From: Pedobacter cryophilus
Lineage (GTDB): Bacteria; Bacteroidota; Bacteroidia; Sphingobacteriales; Sphingobacteriaceae
Direction of reading: 5' to 3'
Length of the DNA: 64,000 bases
Assembly (NCBI RefSeq): GCF_005116455.1
Contig: NZ_SWBP01000004.1
Span: 1-64,000 of the forward strand
This document shows positions 26,306 to 33,631 of the stretch, in pieces. Every line of letters begins with the position of its first letter. The first letter of the stretch is position 1. A program made the position numbers and the translations under genes. Below the pieces are notes generated by a model, which had not been told where the DNA came from, did no database searches, and saw nothing but the letters and a program-made list of their open reading frames with translations.

Positions 26306-26571
26306 TTACGGGAAGAACTTATAGATTTCTTTTCTGTGTAAGACTCTCTCAAAAGAAAATATATCGTTTTCAATCTTAATCCCAATTCTATAATTACCAA
26401 CTCTAATTTTGAAGTAAGAGTTGTATCCTTTTAATTTTTCAACCTTTCCAAAGGTTTCGATATTTGTATCATCTGAAAAGTCCTTAAAAACGAGAGTTTC
26501 TATTTTTTCTCTAGATTTAGACGTAATAGCAGCTAAATCTTTAAGAAATTTTTCTGGTAGAGGATTTGCAT
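26306..26571 (-). pseudogene. RelE/ParE-family toxin, probably frameshifted near its start
   Basis: The C-terminal 75 residues are clearly RelE-like: 'VEKLKGYNSYFKIRVGNYRIGIKIEND' region and the end 'FERVLHRKEIYKFFP'. The natural start is the ATG at 26571, joined to the antitoxin stop as TAATG. From there the frame reads 'MQILYQKNFLK', the first strand and helix expected for the family, then hits a stop; the continuation 'DLAAITSKSREKIETL' is in another frame. One extra A in the run of five A at 26549-26553 would restore a normal 88-residue toxin. An uninterrupted frame from an ATG at 26614 (102 residues) exists, but its first 19 residues do not fit the family. Decay, programmed frameshifting or a sequence error are all possible. 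Confidence 0.6.
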
Positions 26572-26786
26572 TACTTAGCCTTATCCAACGATTTATAATA
26601 AGATATTGCTTCACTAAAACTTAAGGATTCAATTCCCTTATTTTCTTCAATAGCTTTTGCTAATCCTATATCCTCTTTATCCGAAATGGAAAGAATTTCG
26701 GCTTTAAATCCCATTTTTTTAGCTATCTCTTTTAATAGATTTATTTCGTCCCTATTTTCAGTATGAATTAGAATATTTTCCATCAT
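26571..26786 (-). CDS. RelB-type antitoxin
   Basis: 71 residues: 'EINLLKEIAKKMGFKAEILS' followed by 'DKEDIGLAKAIEENKGIESL'. The pattern (a helix with KKMG, then EDIGLAxAIEE) is common in short Bacteroidota antitoxins that precede RelE toxins. The N-terminal part would form a dimer or DNA-binding region, and the C-terminal helices would wrap the toxin. It starts 12 bases after the ftsY stop. A second ATG three bases in is equally good as a start. It is inserted in an otherwise conserved ftsY-rimO neighbourhood. Confidence 0.75.
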   Translation of the reverse strand: MMENILIHTENRDEINLLKEIAKKMGFKAEILSISDKEDIGLAKAIEENKGIESLSFSEAISYYKSLDKAK

Positions 26787-26798
26787 TAAATTTAGTAA

Positions 26799-27764
26799 TT
26801 ATCCTTTAAATAAGGAATCAACAAATTCTTTCTTATTAAATAACTGTAAATCAGTCATTTTTTCTCCTACACCAATATATTTAACAGGGATTTTAAACTG
26901 ATCTGAAATACCAATAACAACGCCGCCTTTTGCTGTTCCGTCTAATTTAGTTAACGCTAAAGCGTTCACATCTGTTGCCTGGGTAAATTGTTTACATTGT
27001 TCAATAGCATTTTGCCCAGTAGAGGCATCTAAAACTAATAATATTTCATGCGGAGCACCGGGAACAACCTTGTTCATCACATTTTTAATTTTGGTAAGCT
27101 CATTCATTAAGCCAACTTTATTGTGCAAACGTCCAGCAGTATCTATAATAGCAACATCTTCTTGGTTGGCTACCGCTGATTGTAAAGTATCAAAAGCTAC
27201 AGAAGCGGGATCAGCATTCATTCCTTGCGAAACCACTCTTACATCTGCTCTTTGTCCCCATAATTGAATTTGCTCAACAGCTGCAGCTCTAAAAGTATCT
27301 GCTGCACCAATGACTACTTTTTGCCCGGCTTGTTTAAGTTGGTAAGCTAATTTTCCGATGGTGGTAGTTTTTCCAACACCATTAACACCTACTACCATAA
27401 TCACGTAAGGTTTATGAGAACCGTAGTCGAAATTTTGAAAATCAGGGCTATTATTTTCTTCTAGTAAAGCTTGAACTTCTTCTCTTAATATATTGTTAAG
27501 TTCGGCAGTATTAACGTATTTGTCTTTGGCTACTCGTTTTTCTACCCGGTCAACTATTTTTAACGTGGTACTTACGCCAACATCAGAAGTAACTAATATT
27601 TCTTCCAGTTCATCTAATACTTCTTCATCAACAGTAGATTTTCCAATTACAGCTTTACTGATTTTGGAAAAGAAATTGTCTTTAGTTTTCTCAAGTCCTT
27701 TGTCTAATGCATCCTGCTCTTCGACAGTTTTTTCTTTCTTTTTAAAGAAATCAAATAATCCCAT
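26799..27764 (-). CDS. ftsY: signal recognition particle receptor FtsY
   Basis: 321 residues. After a short acidic N-terminal stretch come the N domain helices and the GTPase with G1 'GVNGVGKTT' (126-134), 'DTFRAAA', G3 'DTAGR' (208-212) and 'TKLDGTAKGG' (272-281). FtsY docks the SRP-ribosome complex at SecYEG in the inner membrane. The acidic A domain is very short compared with E. coli, as in most other bacteria. The gene lies downstream of rpmB-rpmG-DUF4295 on the same strand. Confidence 0.97.
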   Translation of the reverse strand: MGLFDFFKKKEKTVEEQDALDKGLEKTKDNFFSKISKAVIGKSTVDEEVLDELEEILVTSDVGVSTTLKIVDRVEKRVAKDKYVNTAELNNILREEVQALLEENNSPDFQNFDYGSHKPYVIMVVGVNGVGKTTTIGKLAYQLKQAGQKVVIGAADTFRAAAVEQIQLWGQRADVRVVSQGMNADPASVAFDTLQSAVANQEDVAIIDTAGRLHNKVGLMNELTKIKNVMNKVVPGAPHEILLVLDASTGQNAIEQCKQFTQATDVNALALTKLDGTAKGGVVIGISDQFKIPVKYIGVGEKMTDLQLFNKKEFVDSLFKG

Positions 27765-27847
27765 GGGTGATAAAATTAAACAAAAAAAGCCATCCTAAAA
27801 TAATCAGGACGGCGTAAATATTTTCAAAATATTATTATCGTGGTATT

Positions 27848-28006
27848 CTATTTAACTTCTACAATTGCGTCTTTAATGTGATCATTATGAGCAATCATTT
27901 CTTTAAATGAATAAGCACCAGTTTTTGGTGATCTTACCATGGTAATTACCTTAGAATATTCTTTACCTTTTCCGGTTTTTAGGGTTGCAACTACTTTCTT
28001 TGCCAT
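27848..28006 (-). CDS. DUF4295 family ribosome-associated small protein
   Basis: 52 residues, 'MAKKVVATLKTGKGKEYSKV' followed by 'RSPKTGAYSFKEMI' and a C-terminal 'DAIVEVK'. This small basic protein belongs to DUF4295, which occurs only in Bacteroidota directly after rpmG, as here. From memory, structural work on a Flavobacterium ribosome found an extra large-subunit protein (named bL38) that I believe corresponds to this family; that link should be confirmed. It lies 36 bases after the rpmG stop. Confidence 0.85.
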   Translation of the reverse strand: MAKKVVATLKTGKGKEYSKVITMVRSPKTGAYSFKEMIAHNDHIKDAIVEVK

Positions 28007-28042
28007 GTTAAATATTGTTTATGCTAATAAATTAGCCTTAAA

Positions 28043-28225
28043 TTACTTGATTTCTTTGTGAACAGTAACCTTTCTAAGAACTGAGTTAAATTTCTTAACT
28101 TCTAATCTCTCAGGTGTGTTTTTACGGTTTTTAGTAGTAATGTATCTAGATGTTCCAGGCATTCCACTTTCTTTGTGTTCGGTACATTCTAAGATTACCT
28201 GAACTCTGTTTCCTTTCTTAGCCAT
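28043..28225 (-). CDS. rpmG: 50S ribosomal protein L33
   Basis: 60 residues, '[20 protein letters not shown]' then '[17 protein letters not shown]', clearly bL33. Only one Cys is present where zinc-binding forms have two CxxC pairs, so this is the zinc-independent type. The protein lies near the E site of the large subunit. It is 26 bases downstream of rpmB. Confidence 0.96.
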   Translation of the reverse strand: MAKKGNRVQVILECTEHKESGMPGTSRYITTKNRKNTPERLEVKKFNSVLRKVTVHKEIK

Positions 28226-28251
28226 TCTTAAACGGTTTTGAATTCTTTAAA

Positions 28252-28485
28252 TTAAATAGATCCTTTTGAAACGAATCTGTTGATAGCTTCGGTTATACCG
28301 ATTTTATTGATGGTTTTAATCGCTGAGGTAGAAACCTTTAACGTAATCCATCTATTTTCTTCAGGAATAAAAAAACGCTTCATTTGAAGGTTTGGGTAAA
28401 ACTTACGCTTTGTTTTAGCGTTTGAGTGCGAAACTCTGTTACCAACTAAAGCTCCTTTTCCTGTTAAATCACAAATTCTTGACAT
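28252..28485 (-). CDS. rpmB: 50S ribosomal protein L28
   Basis: 77 residues beginning 'MSRICDLTGKGALVGNRVSH', with 'NAKTKRKFYPNLQ' typical of bL28. It binds 23S rRNA near L1 and helps late 50S assembly. It heads the minus-strand run rpmB-rpmG-DUF4295-ftsY; the divergent acs gene starts 246 bases away. Confidence 0.96.
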   Translation of the reverse strand: MSRICDLTGKGALVGNRVSHSNAKTKRKFYPNLQMKRFFIPEENRWITLKVSTSAIKTINKIGITEAINRFVSKGSI

Positions 28486-28731
28486 GACTGTATATGTTGT
28501 TACCTATTAAAACTGAGTTTTATAAAGAGTTTGCAAATATCAGAAAATACTTTTGTAATCACAATACTACTTCAAAAAAATATTAAATTATATTTATGAT
28601 GTTTATTGGAAGCTTATAATCAAGTTGTTAAGAATTTATTTTTTAGATAATTTAAAAAAATACCAGATGTTTCTTCGTCATCTTAGCAAAAACTTCTAAT
28701 TTAACAGCCACAACCAGTAAAAACCACTTTA

Positions 28732-30639
28732 ATGAATTTTCAAATTAAATCTATAGAAGATTACCAGTTAGCTTACAAAAAAAGTGTTGATGAACCAGAA
28801 GAATTTTGGGCAGAAATAGCCAGCCATTTTCACTGGAGAAAGAAGTGGGATAAAGTTTTGGAATGGAACTTTGAAGAGCCAAAGATCGAATGGTTTAAAG
28901 GTGCTAAGTTAAACATTACCGAAAACTGTCTTGATCGACACTTGGCAGATAAAGCAGACCAACCGGCTATTATTTGGGAGTCAAATGATCCTACGGAACA
29001 CCACAGAGTCTTAACTTATAAACAACTTCATCAAAAGGTTTCACTTTTTGCAAATGTTTTGAAAAACAATGGCGTAAGAAAAGGTGATCGTGTTTGTATC
29101 TATATGCCAATGGTACCAGAATTAGCGGTAGCAGTTTTGGCTTGTGCAAGAATGGGTGCTATTCATTCAGTTGTTTTTGGAGGATTTTCTGCTCAATCTA
29201 TTGCTGACAGAATTAAAGATGCGCAATGTGAAATGGTGATTACTGCCGATGGTGGTTTCAGAGGAGCTAAAGATATTCCTTTAAAAAATGTGATTGATGA
29301 TGCTTTAGTCCAGTGTCCTTCAGTTAAAACCGTCATTGTGTTAACTCGTACCAGAACACCTATTTCTATGATTAAAGGAAGAGATGTTTGGTGGGAAGAT
29401 GAAATTAGAAAGGTAGAAACTTTAGGTTTACTAGAGTGCGAGGCCGAAGAAATGGATGCCGAAGATGAGTTATTCATTTTGTATACATCTGGCTCAACTG
29501 GCAAACCTAAAGGAGTAGTGCATACCTGTGGTGGTTACATGGTTTACGCCGGCTATACGTTTCAAAATGTTTTTCAATACAACCCAGGCGATGTTTATTT
29601 TTGTACAGCAGATATTGGTTGGATTACCGGTCACTCTTACATCATTTATGGCCCTTTAGCTATGGGAGCTACCACTTTAATGTTTGAAGGAGTACCAACC
29701 TATCCTGATGCCGGAAGATTTTGGGATATTGTTGATAAATACAAAGTTAATACACTTTATACAGCACCAACAGCTATACGCTCCTTAATGCAATCAGGTT
29801 TAGATTTTGTGAAAGATAAGGATTTGAGCTCTTTAAAAGTTTTAGGCTCTGTTGGTGAACCTATTAATGAAGAAGCATGGCATTGGTACGATGAAAATAT
29901 TGGTAAGAAAAACTGCCCTATAGTTGATACTTGGTGGCAAACAGAAACCGGAGGAATTATGATCACACCTTTAGCCGGAATCACCAAAACCAAGCCTTCA
30001 TTTGCTACTTTACCTTTACCCGGAATTCAACCTGTTTTGGTGGATGAAAAAGGGGAGGAGATTTTAGGAAACAACGTATCAGGAAATTTATGTATTAAAT
30101 TTCCATGGCCTGGTATGATAAGAACTACTTACGGAGATCATGAGCGTTGCCGTCAAAACTATTTTGCAACTTACCACAACATGTATTTTACTGGCGATGG
30201 TTGTTTAAGAGATGAAGATGGTTATTACAGAATTACTGGTAGGGTAGATGATGTGATTAATGTTTCTGGTCACAGAATAGGAACTGCCGAAGTAGAAAAT
30301 GCCATTAACATGTTTTCTGATGTGATTGAATCGGCAGTTGTTGGCTATCCTCATGAAATTAAAGGACAAGGGATTTATGCTTTTGTGATCTTAAATCATC
30401 CATCTGATGACGAAGAACTTGCCCGTAAAGACATTGCAGTTACCGTAAGCAGGATTATAGGGCCTATTGCAAGACCAGATAAAATTCAGTTTGTAACCGG
30501 ATTACCTAAAACACGTTCGGGTAAAATTATGAGAAGAATTTTAAGAAAAATTGCCGAAGGTGATTTAGAAAATCTAGGTGATATTTCTACATTATTAGAT
30601 CCTTCTGTTGTTGAACAAATTAAAAACGAAAAATTATAA
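28732..30639 (+). CDS. acs: acetyl-CoA synthetase (AMP-forming)
   Basis: 635 residues, near the usual 640-650. Motifs of the ANL superfamily: 'YTSGSTGKPKGVVHT' (phosphate loop), 'WWQTETGG', 'YFTGDG' and the C-terminal 'PKTRSGKIMRR' with the catalytic Lys598, which is the residue acetylated for control in many bacteria. The Trp pocket in 'DTWWQTET' fits acetate rather than longer acids. The enzyme makes acetyl-CoA from acetate, ATP and CoA. It stands alone, divergent from rpmB; TACTTTTG at 28548 could be a -7 element but has no good -33 partner. Confidence 0.96.
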   Translation: MNFQIKSIEDYQLAYKKSVDEPEEFWAEIASHFHWRKKWDKVLEWNFEEPKIEWFKGAKLNITENCLDRHLADKADQPAIIWESNDPTEHHRVLTYKQLHQKVSLFANVLKNNGVRKGDRVCIYMPMVPELAVAVLACARMGAIHSVVFGGFSAQSIADRIKDAQCEMVITADGGFRGAKDIPLKNVIDDALVQCPSVKTVIVLTRTRTPISMIKGRDVWWEDEIRKVETLGLLECEAEEMDAEDELFILYTSGSTGKPKGVVHTCGGYMVYAGYTFQNVFQYNPGDVYFCTADIGWITGHSYIIYGPLAMGATTLMFEGVPTYPDAGRFWDIVDKYKVNTLYTAPTAIRSLMQSGLDFVKDKDLSSLKVLGSVGEPINEEAWHWYDENIGKKNCPIVDTWWQTETGGIMITPLAGITKTKPSFATLPLPGIQPVLVDEKGEEILGNNVSGNLCIKFPWPGMIRTTYGDHERCRQNYFATYHNMYFTGDGCLRDEDGYYRITGRVDDVINVSGHRIGTAEVENAINMFSDVIESAVVGYPHEIKGQGIYAFVILNHPSDDEELARKDIAVTVSRIIGPIARPDKIQFVTGLPKTRSGKIMRRILRKIAEGDLENLGDISTLLDPSVVEQIKNEKL

Positions 30640-30714
30640 TGACGATTTCCTTGGCATGATGCTTGGTTTGAGGTGAATAGTTAATCGAATTATTTCATCA
30701 AGAATTGAATAGTC

Positions 30715-30900
30715 ATGGATAAGTTAGAAATCAAAGGAAAATGGAATGAAATCAAAGGAAAAGTGAAACAAGCTTACGCAGATCTTACCGATGATGATTT
30801 AAAATATGAAGAAGGCCAAGAGGATGAAACTCTAGGTAAGATTCAACAAAAAACTGGTAAAACCAGAGACGAAGTAGTCACTTGGTTGAAAAGTTTGTAG
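30715..30900 (+). CDS. CsbD family stress protein
   Basis: 61 residues with the CsbD signature '[20 protein letters not shown]' and '[20 protein letters not shown]'. Proteins of this family are small, hydrophilic and induced by general stress; their molecular role is unknown. It is followed by a strong terminator and stands alone. Confidence 0.92.
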   Translation: MDKLEIKGKWNEIKGKVKQAYADLTDDDLKYEEGQEDETLGKIQQKTGKTRDEVVTWLKSL

Positions 30901-30905
30901 AGAAT

Positions 30906-30937
30906 AAGAGACGATATTTCATCGTCTCTTTTCTTTT
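30906..30937 (+). terminator. intrinsic terminator after the csbD-like gene
   Basis: AAGAGACGAT pairs perfectly with ATCGTCTCTT around a 5-base loop, followed by a T-rich run. Confidence 0.85.
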
Positions 30938-30959
30938 TAAGCTCTTTTTGGGTAAAAAT

Positions 30960-31090
30960 GAAAAGGATTTAAATTTTGGTATGCACTTTGTAATACTAGC
31001 GTAACATCTTCAACTCATAAGAAGATTCATACGTTTAGGTTTAGGTTTAGTAAAAAAGGGAGGCGATCATCGTCTTCCTTTTTTTATTTT
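30960..31090 (+). ncRNA. candidate small RNA ending in its own terminator
   Basis: A second terminator hairpin, GGGAGGCG/CGTCTTCC followed by seven T (31058-31085), lies 120 bases after the csbD terminator with no gene between. The stretch before it holds a small hairpin ATCTTC/GAAGAT (about 31008-31027) and three tandem GTTTAG units (31034-31050). A short untranslated transcript is plausible, but no convincing promoter was seen. Confidence 0.35.
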
Positions 31091-31126
31091 AGTACATCTC
31101 ATTAAGGTTTAACTCTTAAGCTTTAT

Positions 31127-31134
31127 TAACTTTG
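31127..31134 (+). promoter_or_regulatory. -7 promoter element of surE
   Basis: TAACTTTG followed by CAACGTTCCC fits the Bacteroidota -7 consensus, 44 bases before the surE start. The -33 region is poor. Confidence 0.5.
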
Positions 31135-31177
31135 CAACGTTCCCTATCAATTTTAATTAATGTAAATTGAAATATTA

Positions 31178-31957
31178 ATGATCAAAAATAAAAAATATAG
31201 AATTCTAGTGGTGAATGATGATGGCATTACTGCTCCAGGTATTAAAGCACTAATAGAAGCAATGCAAGAAATTGGTGACGTAACAGTTGTTGCGCCAGAT
31301 AGTCCTCAATCTGGAATGGGACATGCCATTACCATCGGGAAACCATTACGCTTAGATAAAATTCATCTTTATGAAGGTGTAGAAATGTATAAATGCTCTG
31401 GCACACCAGTAGATTGTGTGAAACTAGCAGTAAATAAAATTTTTAAGGGTCAAAAGCCCGATTTATGTGTTTCAGGTGTCAATCATGGTTTAAATAATTC
31501 TATCAATGTAATTTACTCAGGCACCATGTCTGCTGCGGTAGAAGGCGCTATAGAAAGTATTCCCTCCGTTGGTTTTTCTTTAGATGATTACAATTGGGAT
31601 GCAAATTTTGAGCCCTGCAAAAAATACATCAAAGAAATTTGTTTGCAGGTTTTAAAAAATGGATTGCAGCCGGGAGTTTTATTAAACGTAAACTTTCCAA
31701 ATCAAAATCACCCAATAAAAGGCATTAAAATATGTAGGCAAGCCAATGCAAAATGGGCCGAAGAATTTGATGAAAGACAAGATCCTTACAAACGTAATTA
31801 TTACTGGTTAACAGGTGTTTTTCAGAATAATGATAAAGGAGAAGACTCTGATGTTTGGGCTTTAAATAACCATTATGTATCTGTGGTGCCAGTTCAGTTT
31901 GATATGACAGCACATCACGCAATATCATCTTTAAATGGCTGGAATTTCGATATTTAA
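31178..31957 (+). CDS. surE: 5'/3'-nucleotidase SurE
   Basis: 259 residues beginning 'MIKNKKYRILVVNDDGITAP', with the metal-binding Asp pair in 'NDDG', then 'VVAPDSPQSGMGHAIT', 'CSGTPVDCVKLA' and 'SGVNHGLNNSINVIYSGTMSA', all signatures of SurE. It dephosphorylates nucleoside monophosphates and some short polyphosphates with a divalent metal. The length is normal. Its end overlaps the following small membrane protein gene by 23 bases. Confidence 0.95.
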   Translation: MIKNKKYRILVVNDDGITAPGIKALIEAMQEIGDVTVVAPDSPQSGMGHAITIGKPLRLDKIHLYEGVEMYKCSGTPVDCVKLAVNKIFKGQKPDLCVSGVNHGLNNSINVIYSGTMSAAVEGAIESIPSVGFSLDDYNWDANFEPCKKYIKEICLQVLKNGLQPGVLLNVNFPNQNHPIKGIKICRQANAKWAEEFDERQDPYKRNYYWLTGVFQNNDKGEDSDVWALNNHYVSVVPVQFDMTAHHAISSLNGWNFDI

Positions 31958-32210
31958 AAAAGACAACGTTTGGATTGGCTTAGGTTCTGGATTAATTTTA
32001 CCGGGCATTGCCTATCTTTTGGTAGAAGTAATTAAAAAGAACCTTAGCTTTTTAGCAAAAGACGATTTACTATACATCGGTTGTGTGGCCATTAATCTTT
32101 TATTACTCAAATACGCTTATAAATACGATAGAGAACTAACCGCAAAAGGAATCATTTCGGCAACCTTTGTTTGTGCTTTTATTTTCTTCTTTTATAAATT
32201 TAATAAGTAG
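31935..32210 (+). CDS. small membrane protein following surE, unknown function
   Basis: 91 residues with three hydrophobic stretches (about 13-30, 44-60, 70-87) and a basic C-terminus. The start at 31935 lies inside the end of surE in another frame, which suggests translational coupling. I do not recognise a named family. It stands between surE and lpxB, and a family 1 repeat follows it. Confidence 0.7.
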   Translation: MAGISIFKKDNVWIGLGSGLILPGIAYLLVEVIKKNLSFLAKDDLLYIGCVAINLLLLKYAYKYDRELTAKGIISATFVCAFIFFFYKFNK

Positions 32211-32226
32211 GGATAATATTTAATTT

Positions 32227-32323
32227 GGGCGTTTCCTGCCTGCCGCAGGCAAGGTAACACGCTTTCCGCTATATCTTTATCCCCGAAAAGGGGATAAAGG
32301 ATGCCGCTTCAATCGTTAACGCA
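32227..32323 (+). repeat. dispersed structured intergenic repeat, family 1, copy A
   Basis: It begins GGGCGTTT, carries ACACGCTTTCCGCTATATC, a perfect hairpin TTTATCCCC/GGGGATAAA, then GGATGCCGCTTCAATC and ends GTTAACGCA. A 22-base insert with a CTGCCGCAG core (32235-32256) differs by one base from that in copy D but sits before, not after, the ACGCT box. Confidence 0.8.
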
Positions 32324-32394
32324 GTTTTTAAATAAAGTTTATTTGTTGTTTAAGGGTTCTCACCTCTCAATACTCAAATCTAATAGCTAAGAAA

Positions 32395-33510
32395 ATGAAA
32401 TATTACCTCATCGCAGGCGAAGCATCTGGAGATTTACATGGCGCTAACCTTATGAAAACATTAAAGGAAGTTGATGCAGTAGCTGATTTTAGGTTTTATG
32501 GAGGAGATTTAATGCAGGCTCAAGGTGGAACTTTAGTAAAGCATTATGCTGAGATGGCTTTTATGGGTTTTTTAGAAGTAGCCTTAAACATCAGAACGGT
32601 TTTAAAGAACATTAAAGAGTGTAAGGAAGATTTATTGGCTCATAAACCTGATGTTTTAATTCTTATTGATTTTCCTGGCTTCAATTTAAAAATTGCCAAA
32701 TTTGCCAAAGAGCATAGAATAAAAGTTTGTTATTACATTTCTCCAAAAGTTTGGGCATGGAATCAGAAACGAGTCCTCAAAATTAAAAGAGATGTAGATA
32801 AAATGTTTTGCATTTTGCCGTTTGAGGTTGATTTTTATAAAAAATGGGGAATGGAAGTTGATTATGTGGGAAATCCATTATTAGATGCTATTGATGCTTT
32901 TACGCCCAATACAAATTTTAAAAATGATAATAATTTAAGCGATAAACCCATCATCGCTTTACTTCCCGGCAGCCGAAAGCAAGAATTGAAATACATTTTA
33001 CCAGATATGTTATCAGTGGTTTCTTCATTTCCAAACTATCAATTTGTAATTGCAGGTGCGCCATCTTTCAATCTATCTTTTTATCAAGATTTTTTACAAG
33101 ATTTAAAAATTCCAATAGTATTTAACGCTACTTATGATTTATTGACAGTTGCTGATGCAGCCTTAGTAACTTCAGGGACAGCAACTTTAGAAACTGCTTT
33201 ATTTAAAATTCCGCAAGTGGTTTTATATAAGGGGAGTAGCATTTCTATCGGCATTGCCAGAATGTTGGTTAAAATAAGGTTCATTTCTTTGGTAAATCTT
33301 ATTATGGATAGAAAAGTAGTAACCGAACTTATACAGGAAGATTGTAACCTCACTATGATTTCGAAAGAATTAAGCGATATCCTCTCTGAACCAAAAAGAA
33401 GCCAAATGCTGGCTAATTATGAAGCTTTAGCAAATATTATGGGTAAGCCTGGTGCATCAGAAAAAACTGCTAAACTCATTTATCAATATTTATCTCCCAA
33501 ATTAGTTTGA
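32395..33510 (+). CDS. lpxB: lipid-A-disaccharide synthase
   Basis: 371 residues starting 'MKYYLIAGEASGDLHGANLM', the GT19 signature, with 'DFPGFNLKIAKFAK', 'YYISPKVWAWNQKR', 'ALLPGSRKQELKYILP' and 'VTSGTATLETALF'. The enzyme joins UDP-diacylglucosamine to lipid X at the inner membrane surface, making the lipid A disaccharide. The length is normal. It stands downstream of a family 1 repeat and is followed by a weak hairpin. Confidence 0.95.
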   Translation: MKYYLIAGEASGDLHGANLMKTLKEVDAVADFRFYGGDLMQAQGGTLVKHYAEMAFMGFLEVALNIRTVLKNIKECKEDLLAHKPDVLILIDFPGFNLKIAKFAKEHRIKVCYYISPKVWAWNQKRVLKIKRDVDKMFCILPFEVDFYKKWGMEVDYVGNPLLDAIDAFTPNTNFKNDNNLSDKPIIALLPGSRKQELKYILPDMLSVVSSFPNYQFVIAGAPSFNLSFYQDFLQDLKIPIVFNATYDLLTVADAALVTSGTATLETALFKIPQVVLYKGSSISIGIARMLVKIRFISLVNLIMDRKVVTELIQEDCNLTMISKELSDILSEPKRSQMLANYEALANIMGKPGASEKTAKLIYQYLSPKLV

Positions 33511-33526
33511 ATGGTTAAACCTGGAT

Positions 33527-33556
33527 AGCTTGGGCTTGCCTAAGCTTACTTTTTAC
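33527..33556 (+). terminator. possible weak terminator after lpxB
   Basis: AGCTTGGG pairs with CCTAAGCT (one mismatch) around a 4-base loop and is followed by a T-rich stretch containing ACTTTTTACT. Confidence 0.35.
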
Positions 33557-33604
33557 TGACTTTCTTCTGTGAATTTGATGACAGAATTGATCAGTTATTG
33601 TACT

Positions 33605-33622
33605 TATGTTTGTTCAAACATA
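33605..33622 (+). promoter_or_regulatory. 18-base palindromic operator overlapping the promoter of the old yellow enzyme
   Basis: TATGTTTGTTCAAACATA is a perfect inverted repeat (8 + 2 + 8). Its left half is also TATGTTTG, a full TAnnTTTG -7 element. It ends 9 bases before the ATG. This is what a repressor site would look like. Confidence 0.6.
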
Positions 33623-33631
33623 TAATTTAAG

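Noticed and set aside
32227-32323. Family 1 repeats as integron attC sites or CRISPR units
   Set aside because: The ends GTTAAC resemble an attC core, but the required RYYYAAC/GTTRRRY pairs are not consistent between copies, no integrase is visible, and copies are far apart with no cassettes. They are not tandem with unique spacers, so not CRISPR.
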